A DNA stretch of 64,000 nt from Trichinella spiralis (Eukaryota; Nematoda; Enoplea; Trichinellida; Trichinellidae). Below the pieces are notes generated by a model. The model was not told the DNA's origin and made no database searches. It saw only the letters and a list, made by a program, of their open reading frames with translations. The position numbers and the translations under genes are program-made. This document shows, piece by piece, positions 55,305 through 64,000 of the stretch. The stretch spans positions 1,604,366 to 1,668,365 of the forward strand of contig CM012955.1 in the NCBI GenBank assembly GCA_000181795.3, written 5' to 3'. Within the stretch, counting starts at the first letter, position 1; every line of letters begins with the position of its first letter.

Positions 55305-57218
55305 ATGAATAACAATCAAGGATGGTACGTGATTTATTATTCATATTTAATAGTATGTAATGTAAGAAAAAATTTTTTTAAACGAATCACATTAAGCTTT
55401 TCATATTTTTTCTGTTAAGAACTATTTTGATCTGTGAAAGTCTTTTTCTTGGAATATATATTTTATAAATATCTGTAATATAGAATTATGTTGTTAAATG
55501 TAAAAGTTTTTGATTTTTTGAAATTTATTATTATCATTAAGTGTGCGTGCAGTTGTTGTGCATGCGATTGAAAGTATTATGTTCTGTTCCTCAGTGATTG
55601 TCTTTTCACATTTTAGCTCTAGCTCTTTGAGCTCACATACACCGTTGTATGTGGAAGTAACTGGCGAAGATGTGACAAATAAGAAGCCCCAATCGTTGCA
55701 GCCAAATTATCCCTTTCTTTACAATGATATCAGCTTTGATTTGCCATATAAATGGATAAGAAATGTATATACATTTATTTAATATTGGAAAATGTTATAC
55801 TGATTTTAGGACGAGGCATTTTTTGAAATTGTCAGCTTTGCATCTTGGAAGAAATTATCGAATGAGCAGAAGAAGCATTTAAGGGTATCTTTCAGTTTTC
55901 ATTTGTTTCGAAATGATAGCATTTAAAATTAGAGCTTTTTGTGTGAAATGTTGGCTTGGCATTCGTAGTTTGTTATTTAGAGTGTTAATTTTTTTTCTTT
56001 TAGAAATTTTTGCCCAAATTTGCTGACGAAGAGGAGGAAGAACAAATTGTAAAGAAAATCTTGGACCCAAAATGCAATTTTTATTTTGGAAGTCCATTGG
56101 TGAAGTTTTACGACAAACTGCAAGGTATAAGTTTTTTGTTTTATATGTTTTTTGATGAAGAATTGATTATTATTTTATTATTATTAAAATTAATATTTCA
56201 GTTGGATGGTATCATCGCCAAAAGCGACCGGTATTTCAGTATTTGCTTAACAGTCAGCGTATGCAATATGAAGTTTTCATACGAAATTATTACTCATCTA
56301 TGTTGAAAACTTTGATTGTTCGCCGACAAGTGAGATTTGTTATTATTAGTAGTAGTATAATTATTGTGTTAAATATATGATATTCAAAACATTTATGTAT
56401 ACATATACATATGATTTTTTGTAGAAAATTTTGAGTGCTGTTGTTGAAAGCAATCCTATACCAACTTTTGATAAACCTCGGAGCGTTTTGACAAATCGTC
56501 TCAGTGATTCTGCATTGTACCGCCGTGCAATGATGCGGGCACGTTTGTGAGTATATTTGAGTTTTCATTTGGACAACGTGTGAATTCGGTTCTGGTGTAG
56601 AATTATAATGAATTGCAAAGCGAAAGTGAACGAGACGAACTATTCTTCTGACGATGAAGATATTAAAGATTTGCCAAAATTGTGCAACACTACTTTTCAT
56701 AAATCCAGCGACGACGTGGCGACGTTGTCTTCTTTGAAACGTCTAGACTCTGTCGGTTCGTTATAGAATTTTAATAGATTTTTTATTTTATTGAACTTGA
56801 GGGAGTTTGTTTTTTAACGTGATGATTTTTTATTTAGACTTGGATCTGTACAAGTCAGTGGAAAATATCGATTTAAAGCGAATGCTCGCCGATTACCGTA
56901 TTTTGAGAAAGACGAAAAGAGTATTTGTTAATTTTTTTAAATCAAATGTCAAGTGAAAATAATAATTGAATAATGATTTTGTTATTTTAGCATCATACCG
57001 CATTTGATTTTTCGGATGTTGATTTGGAAGGAATCATTGCACGATGTGGGATGCAACAGTACGCGGCAAAGCAGTTGGAAAGTGAGTCGCGTTTTCGATT
57101 CTAGTTGATATGGAAAAGTAATTAATTTTATAATTAGCGGTCTCTTTTTTTAGGAATGAAATTACGCATCAGTGGAGAAGCAGGTGCTGACTTGAAGAAG
57201 GGCAAGAAACGTCCATGA
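55305..57218 (+). CDS. NFRKB: NFRKB/INO80G-like protein, short form with DEUBAD region
   Basis: Likely subunit of the INO80 chromatin remodeller; in mammals the N-terminal DEUBAD domain of NFRKB binds and inhibits the deubiquitinase UCHL5. Exons: 55305-55324, 55617-55764, 55810-55884, 56004-56124, 56202-56329, 56425-56546, 56601-56755, 56838-56920, 56991-57081 and 57154-57218; 335 aa, phases consistent. The region of about residues 57-175 matches NFRKB: EAFFEIVSFASWKKLSNEQ, HLRKFLPKF, NFYFGSPL, KFYDKLQVGWYHQKRP, LNSQRMQYEVFIRNYY. The rest is short and basic, ending KKGKKRP. Human NFRKB is about 1300 aa, so the winged-helix and long C-terminal parts are absent. The first exon (MNNNQG) is chosen for its good donor and correct phase; an alternative start is the ATG at 55579, reading into exon 2 without splicing. 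Poly(A) signal at 57344-57349. Confidence 0.87.
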
Positions 57219-58346
57219 CCCATGTTAAGAGAAGCATGTTATATTTTTATTAAAAATTGCACCACAGGTATTCTAGCTTTTCATTTTGTAGCTGTTCACA
57301 TTATCAGTTGAGATCAGCTGTTTCTGTCTTATATTTGATGCAGAATAAAATGTAAATAAATGTATGTATTGGTTTGAATTGTACATGTTTTGAGAACTGA
57401 TTTGGTGTACTTTTCTTCTTGTGAAGTAAATAATTAAAATCATGATTTTTTTCTTCTTAGTTGTCAAAATGTTAAATGAACAAGAAAAATTTGTCATTTT
57501 AAATTTATTGAGAAATTAAATGAATCAACGAATTGATAAAATTTTTGTCGAGAGAAGACAATTGTGATTGCTGAAATGGATGTGATTTTTTTGCTGTTCA
57601 CTTACAGTATGCTTCTTGAACAGCGATAAGCATTTTTGATCAGTGTTTAGTTGCTTTAGTTTTCTTCGCTTGTTATGTTAATAGAATTTATTTATTTATT
57701 TATTTATTTGGTTAAATTTCAATGTTATATTATTTTTTCAGTTGTAATGTTCTTTTCAAGAAAAGGAAAATCAAGTAGACTGATATTAATGTATTAATGG
57801 GCATGAAATACACACTTGTGTGCGTGTGTTTTGACTCAAATTTATACATTTCAAGAGTTCTATTCTGATTTTATTTTGTAAAAGATGTTCTTTCTAATTA
57901 ATTACTCGATGCAGTGCATGCGGTTTCATTTCATTTTGAATCTTTATCAAATTATTTTACTTGCTGTTTATTAAAATCACTTTGAAATATATTTAACAGT
58001 TGTCATTAATTTATTGTATTTCACTGTATTAAAAAGTTGAATTATTCATATGCGTACGTTGTGAATAACAGTAATATAGTGAATAATTGTTATAATAGAA
58101 ATTGCTTTTTATACAATCGGATTCAAACAATCAGAAGTGAACATTTAAAGTGACTGGAAGCAGTGATTGTTACAAATGAAAAAAATCAAGTTGAAAAAAT
58201 GATTATTTACGTATTTCCTGTTTTGTTGGCTCTTAATTGTTGTTTCACTACCAGTTCGCCCACTATTTTTACCAGAGCGTATAGTATTTCGTATAAATAA
58301 AAGGCATGCCATTTTGGAAGATGCATTTTTGAAATCAGATACTATC
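57219..58346. other. Intergenic, NFRKB-like gene to cysteine-rich gene
   Basis: 3' flank with AATAAA at 57344-57349, a TTTA tetranucleotide repeat near 57688-57710, then upstream sequence of the secreted-protein gene. A 33-codon frame at 58199-58300 begins like a signal peptide (MIIYVFPVLLALNCC) but ends before the next gene; see findings. Confidence 0.6.
57344..57349 (+). terminator. Poly(A) signal AATAAA, NFRKB-like gene
   Basis: Canonical hexamer 126 nt after the stop codon; a second copy lies about 10 nt further on. Confidence 0.6.
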
Positions 58347-60030
58347 ATGATAAGACGAATCATATTGTTGTTTACGATTGCTATGACAATGTTCATTTTT
58401 GTCAAAGGTAATTTCCATTTTGTTCTTTAGCTTTTTTCCAAATATTTATTAGTTTAGTGCAACTTTTGAAGGATTTTTGTTGGGCCATGTTGGCTATGAA
58501 TGCACTTCAAAGCGTGAATGTTTTCAACAGTTCAGCCAATGCCGATTCGACAGATGTCTTTGCCAGAACGGTTATTCATATCATTACGTTGGTTCAAATA
58601 TTTCTTGTGTGAAATGTAAATTTAAAAGAAAAACAAAACAAAAAGAAATCACCTTTTGATGATCAGCCCATTAATTTCTTCTACTATTAAGATCCAAAAC
58701 TACATGAACATTGCCAGCAAGATGACGATTACAGAATCGAAAAATGTGCTGACAAGCATACCGTTTGTGTAAATGGCACTTGCGTGTGCAAACATTTGTA
58801 CAAAGAAAAAGATGGAGCTTGTATTTATGACGGTGTGCATGTTATTTTTTTTGTTGAGGTATCTGTTGAAACAGTGTGAAAATTTTAAGCAAAAAAATTG
58901 ATGGACCCCTGTGATCATGACCGTCAGTGCACGACGCCATTTACTCAATGTTACCAAGGTTTGTGCCATTGCCGACCTGGATTCTTCAATATTAGTGGAA
59001 CATGCAAACCATCGAGTGAGTTCATTTATTCAAATTGCAAACCGTTGAAATTATTATCAAATTCAGTTGTTTAGAATATTATTGCCCTTATGGAAAACCG
59101 TTGATGAAAAAGAATTCTGTCCATTATTGTAAAATAAGTTATAAAAAAAGCACAGATGATTGTCCTGCTGGTTCTTACTGTGTGCCAATCAGCAACTGGA
59201 TTCAAGAAGGAAATTGTAGAGAAGACAACGTTATTAAAGGTGAACAGAAGCTTTATTTCAAATTATGCAATATTTGAATTATAATTGTTGCAATAATCAA
59301 AACAGCTGAAATACTTTTTACAATTATAAAATTGTCTTACTTAAGACAGAGTAATCTTCATATGTAAATTTCAAAATAAATCACAACAGAGTTTAAATAA
59401 AAATTCAAAAAAATTTTAAATTTTAGGATTTTGCTGTCCAAAACCGCCATCGGATGTTGAAGTTAAACCGATTTGCCCTTTCGGTTCCTCTGTAACAAAT
59501 GCGGCTAGCGACATTCAATGTAAAGCAGGTTGGATTCATGTTGACACTTATTCTGGGCGTCATCCAATCTGCTGCCCACGAGCGTGCCCACCTGGCTTTA
59601 TTTTAATTGGAAACGACTGCTATCAAAATTTTCTGCCTCCTGGGGCACATTGTGAACATAATCAACAATGCGAATGCGGCGTCTGTGATCACAAATTTTC
59701 AAGTAATTTACCTAAATTTGTAAACCGATGTCAAACCTAATTATGCTAAATTAATAGATAACATAGGAAAAACCTGCACCTGCAAAAAGGGAACTCTACT
59801 TTTGTATGGAAAATGTTACAGTATGAAAATTTTTGTAATTTCACTTCAAAAGTGTAGCTGAATTTCCCGTACTTTCAGAGCCTGAATGTTTCTACGGAGA
59901 TCCAGCTAAGGATCCTGTAACAAACAGAACCTTATCATGTTCAGAAACCAACCTCAATTGTCCACATTCTTTCATATGCTACACTGAATTCAATTTATGC
60001 TGTCCACTAATGCCAATTTATGGACAATAA
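58347..60030 (+). CDS. Secreted cysteine-rich protein, EB-module type
   Basis: Exons: 58347-58407, 58472-58615, 58692-58832, 58890-59015, 59075-59239, 59427-59702, 59758-59820 and 59879-60030; 375 aa, all phases consistent. Exon 1 encodes a signal peptide (MIRRIILLFTIAMTMFIFVK). The mature protein is built of short Cys-rich modules, roughly one per exon. Patterns such as ECFQQFSQCRFDRCLCQNGY, TVCVNGTCVCK and CDHDRQCTTPFTQC resemble nematode EB modules. The later PRACPPGF, CEHNQQCECGVC and NLCCPL segments resemble the lustrin/WR1-like Cys repeats often found with them. No transmembrane segment after the signal peptide and no catalytic motif is seen, so an extracellular, disulfide-bonded protein is inferred; its function is unknown. 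Internal exons are all phase 1, the usual arrangement for shuffled extracellular modules. Poly(A) signal at 60285-60290. Confidence 0.87.
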
Positions 60031-60576
60031 CATCGGTTCGTTACAAACACTTGGAAAACATTACATGCACGTGTGAATAATATATTATTACCATTTCAGA
60101 GACATTCATATCCATTGGCAAAGTTAAAACAATTTGACATATTTTCAGTCCCCAACTCCTAAATTAACCAAAATTGAGATAATGAAAAATTCAACAAAAG
60201 AAAAACAAATCGTCATTTTGGAAAAATTGTTATTGTTCAACGAACTTCAGATTTTTCAATGAAAACGGTAACATTTTGCTAAACAATAAAACTACGTCAA
60301 CAAACATTTCAAATTGAAAGATGCTGTATAAAATAAAGCAAATGCAAGAACAAATCTCATCAAAATCAATTCCTTTCCTGGCAGAAAATATTGACAGTTC
60401 CGATGAAAAACTTAATGAAAGCATTTTATATAAACATAAATAAAACTTATACTTTTCATTCTACTTTTTGGGCAAAATCCCATTTTCGGTTTTAATTTTC
60501 CGGAATATTTACAGACATAAGCAATCACGAACGGAGCGCACATGATCAGATTAGTTCGCAAATACATATACAGCAA
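60031..60576. other. 3' flank before the tandem array
   Basis: Single-copy AT-rich sequence with AATAAA at 60285-60290. Homology to the repeat unit begins sharply at 60577. No gene seen. Confidence 0.6.
60285..60290 (+). terminator. Poly(A) signal AATAAA, cysteine-rich protein gene
   Basis: Canonical hexamer 255 nt after the stop codon. Confidence 0.5.
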
Positions 60577-61866
60577 TGTATATTTTTTTACGATCAATTG
60601 AATTAAATGTCTGAAATTACTCCTTTTAAATAAGCATTAATTGCTGCGAATCAAAACGAAAGCGTTGCAAGGGTTTACTTTGATAAAAAGTAAACATATC
60701 ATTGCATCCAATCCCTTCTACCATCATTGTCATTCATTAAGCTTCTGATATATCCCACAAGTGGGACTATTTGAATTTACTTTCCGCTAACTTGCAACGA
60801 TAGAATAGCGATTTGCATAATTCGTATAATGTGTAGTCGCCCAGAGTTGACATTCATTAGAAATGCTATGAAATTAAATAATATCACAATTTATGTCAAA
60901 TTATTAAGCTCATGCATGGTATTTGTTGGAAACATTAAAGGAATCCACCAGTATGTACAATGGAAATGATTCCGAGCATCTCAGAAACTACGGCGTATTG
61001 TAAAATAATTTTATATTTAGAACAAGCAGTTTTGTGCCAATTAAAGGTATGTAAAGTTGGAATAACCCGTAATCGATGATGTTTTGAGAAATTTGATAAA
61101 GTTGGTGGTTTGAGCATGTGGAATTTTTAGAAAAAAAAAGACTGGCATATTGCACGAAAAATGTTTTCAAATATGATAATTTTGGACTATTTTCATAATT
61201 GAATTGCAATCTATGAAAAAATTCAATTAACAAGGGTTGTTAATTTTGAAAGTTTTTGTTACATTAATGAAATTCAAGAACAATTCTTGTAAAAAAACAT
61301 TTATTTTTTTGGGTTTAGAAATTGATGGTTCTGTTGAAAAAAATTAATGAAACCATACCATATTTCGAATTAGTTAACATTCCTTTTTCATTCCTTTTTA
61401 TTTCGACTTCTGTAAAATCCTATTCACAGTGTGATTTTTAGCAAAAATATCAACAAATACGCAATCACTAGAGGCCCAGATACGTTTTTAGTAAATAGAA
61501 AAAAATTCCCAAAAGATATTTATCAATTTCCTTAATTTCTGGAGTAAAAAATTTTTCTTGAAAATTCCAAAATTTCATGGGCTACTGACTTGGTTGCTTT
61601 TGTGAAAATCGGCGAAAAAGATTTTTTCAATATTTGGATTTTTTTTTGTTTTTTATAATATTTTATTGATGAAAGGTAGTGTTTTGGACTGTTTCTCCTT
61701 GAACTGCCCCGTAGTTTTAAAATAAATGGCTTTTTGAATTTGATCTTCTGTCTATTTTATTACGTAGGGATGTCGATAATCAGTAACTGTATTCCAACGG
61801 CCGCAGTAACTTCCAATTTCTGCGCATGAAACATTTCAGTCATCAAATCAGTTAAATTTTCATTGT
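60577..61866. repeat. Tandem repeat unit, copy 1 (1290 bp)
   Basis: First copy of a directly repeated unit, opening TGTATATTTTTTTACGATC. The matching landmark recurs 1290 and then 1289 bp downstream. The unit is AT-rich and non-coding in all frames, as far as I can see. It contains a small perfect hairpin TCCCAC/GTGGGA within atcccacaagtgggac. Its first ~300 bp carry private substitutions compared with copies 2 and 3. Confidence 0.9.
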
Positions 61867-63155
61867 TGTATATTTTTTTACGATCAATTGAATTAAATGT
61901 CTGAAATTACTCCTTTTGAATAATCATTAATTGCAGCGAATCAAAACGAAAGCGTTGTAAGTGTTTACTTTGCTAAAAAGTAAACATATCATTGCATCCA
62001 ATCCCTTTTACCATCTTTGTCATTCATGAAGCTTCTGATATATCCCACAAGTGGGACTAGTTGAATTTACTTTCCGCTCACTTGCAACGATAGAATAGCG
62101 ATTTGCATAATTAGTATAATGTGTAGTCGCCCAGAGTTGACATTCATTAGAAATGCTATGAAATTAAATAATATCACAATTTATGTCAAATTATTAAGCT
62201 CATGCATGGTATTTGTTGGAAACATTAAAGGAATCCACCAGTATGTACAATGGAAATGATTCCGAGCATCTCAGAAACTACGGCGTATTGTAAAATAATT
62301 TTATATTTAGAACAAGCAGTTTTGTGCCAATTAAAGGTATGTAAATTTGGAATAAGCCGCAATCGATGATTTTTTGAGAAATTTGATAAAGTTGCTAGTT
62401 TGAGTATTTGGAATTTTTAGAAAAAAAAGACTGGCATATTGCACGAAAATCGCTTTCAAATATGATAATGTTGGACAATTCTCATAACTGAATTGCAATC
62501 AATGAAAAAATTCAATTAACAAGGGTTGTTAATTTTGAAAGTTTTTGTTACATTAATGAAATTCAAGAACAATTCTTGTAAAAAAACATTTATTTTTTTG
62601 GGTTTAGAAATTGATGGTTCTGTTGAAAAAAATTAATGAAACCATACCATATTTCGAATTAGTTAACATTCCTTTTTCATTCCTTTTTATTTCGACTTCT
62701 GTAAAATCCTATTCACAGTGTGATTTTTAGCAAAAATATCAACAAATACGCAATCACTAGAGGCCCAGATACGTTTTTAGTAAATAGAAAAAAATTCCCA
62801 AAAGATATTTATCAATTTCCTTAATTTCTGGAGTAAAAAATTTTTCTTGAAAATTCCAAAATTTCATGGGCTACTGACTTGGTTGCTTTTGTGAAAATCG
62901 GCGAAAAAGATTTTTTCAATATTTGGATTTTTTTTTGTTTTTTATAATATTTTATTGATGAAAGGTAGTGTTTTGGACTGTTTCTCCTTGAACTGCCCCG
63001 TAGTTTTAAAATAAATGGCTTTTTGAATTTGATCTTCTGTCTATTTTATTACGTAGGGATGTCGATAATCAGTAACTGTATTCCAACGGCCGCAGTAACT
63101 TCCAATTTCTGCGCATGAAACATTTCAGTCATCAAATCAGTTAAATTTTCATTGT
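61867..63155. repeat. Tandem repeat unit, copy 2 (1289 bp)
   Basis: Second direct copy. The stretch from about 62500 to 63155 is essentially identical to copy 1. Around 62340-62470 it carries a private block of changes (for example aataagccgcaatcg against aataacccgtaatcg in copies 1 and 3). Confidence 0.9.
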
Positions 63156-64000
63156 TGTATATTTTTTTACGATCAATTGAATTAAATGTCTGAAATTACT
63201 CCTTTTGAATAATCATTAATTGCAGCGAATCAAAACGAAAGCGTTGTAAGTGTTTACTTTGCTAAAAAGTAAACATATCATTGCATCCAATCCTTTTAAC
63301 CATCTTTGTCATTCATTAAGCTTCTGATATATCCCACAAGTGGGACTAGTTGAATTTACTTTCCGCTAACTTGCAACGATAGAATAGCGATTTGCATAAT
63401 TAGTATAATGTGTAGTCGCCCAGAGTTGACATTCATTAGAAATGCTATGAAATTAAATAATATCACAATTTATGTCAAATTATTAAGCTCATGCATGGTA
63501 TTTGTTGGAAACATTAAAGGAATCCACCAGTATGTACAATGGAAATGATTCCGAGCATCTCAGAAACTACGGCGTATTGTAAAATAATTTTATATTTAGA
63601 ACAAGCAGTTTTGTGCCAATTAAAGGTATGTAAAGTTGGAATAACCCGTAATCGATGATGTTTTGAGAAATTTGATAAAGTTGGTGGTTTGAGCATGTGG
63701 AATTTTTAGAAAAAAAAAGACTGGCATATTGCACGAAAAATGTTTTCATATATGATAATTTTGGACTATTTTCATAATTGAATTGCAATCTATGAAAAAA
63801 TTCAATTAACAAGGGTTGTTAATTTTGAAAGTTTTTGTTACATTAATGAAATTCAAGAACAATTCTTGTAAAAAAACATTTATTTTTTTGGGTTTAAAAT
63901 TGATGGTTCTGTTGAAAAAATTAATGAAACCCATACCATATTTCGAATTAGTTAACATTCCCTTTTTTCATTCCCTTTTTATTTTCAACTTCCTGTAAAA
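63156..64000. repeat. Tandem repeat unit, copy 3, cut by the window end
   Basis: Third direct copy, 845 bp visible. Its 5' part shares diagnostic bases with copy 2 (gaataatcattaattgcag), while its middle (around 63620-63780) shares those of copy 1 (aacccgtaatcgatgatg). It is therefore a mosaic. The last ~110 bp differ from copies 1 and 2 by several single-base insertions and deletions. Confidence 0.9.

Noticed and set aside
60935-61233. 60- and 81-codon minus-strand frames repeated in the tandem array
   Set aside because: They recur only because the unit recurs; composition is AT-driven and the copy-2 equivalents are changed by the private differences there.

Overview
The window looks like a chromosome piece from an AT-rich, compact animal genome. 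A clade I (Enoplea) nematode of the Trichinella type fits best. This is an inference from gene content (goosecoid, a SAM-containing neurabin, a secreted EB-type cysteine-rich protein), from many 47-70 nt GT-AG introns, and from the low GC with TA/TG microsatellites. It is not proven by the sequence. There is no sign of prokaryotic, phage or plasmid DNA, and I found no CRISPR array, rRNA or tRNA.

Layout, left to right. 1-1600: the last exon of an unrecognised gene (+) and one isolated exon. 2961-4455 (+): an alpha-carbonic anhydrase. 5307-13398 (-): a complete TAF1, 24 coding exons and 1922 codons. 15750-17178 (+): an unrecognised basic protein. 17895-21721 (-): a complete PRMT7, 15 exons and 668 codons. 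26779-33752 (+): neurabin/spinophilin (NAB-1 type), 17 exons. 37975-40694 (+): a PiT/SLC20 phosphate transporter with 12 exons and a probable GC-AG intron. 48622-49502 (-): a goosecoid homeobox gene standing alone between two gene-poor blocks of 7.9 kb and 5.8 kb. 55305-57218 (+): a short NFRKB/INO80G-like protein. 58347-60030 (+): a secreted cysteine-rich protein. 60577-64000: a tandem array of a roughly 1.29 kb unit that runs off the end of the window.

For the eight recognised genes I rebuilt exon-intron structures by hand. Every junction has AG acceptors and GT (once GC) donors, every phase agrees, and every total is a multiple of three. The genes do not form one pathway. Several are general nuclear regulators (TAF1 in TFIID, NFRKB in INO80, PRMT7, goosecoid). 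The others are a PP1/actin scaffold, a transporter and a metabolic enzyme. No operon-like clustering is visible: gene pairs are convergent, divergent or widely spaced.

I did not find a clearly new molecular system. The items most worth a second look are: three exactly 54-nt, stop-free, in-frame introns in three genes; the GC-AG intron in the phosphate transporter; a carbonic anhydrase with all zinc ligands but no His64 shuttle; an NFRKB reduced to its DEUBAD end; the mosaic tandem array with a burst of indels at the window edge; and a GC-rich hairpin-bearing insert in a neurabin intron.
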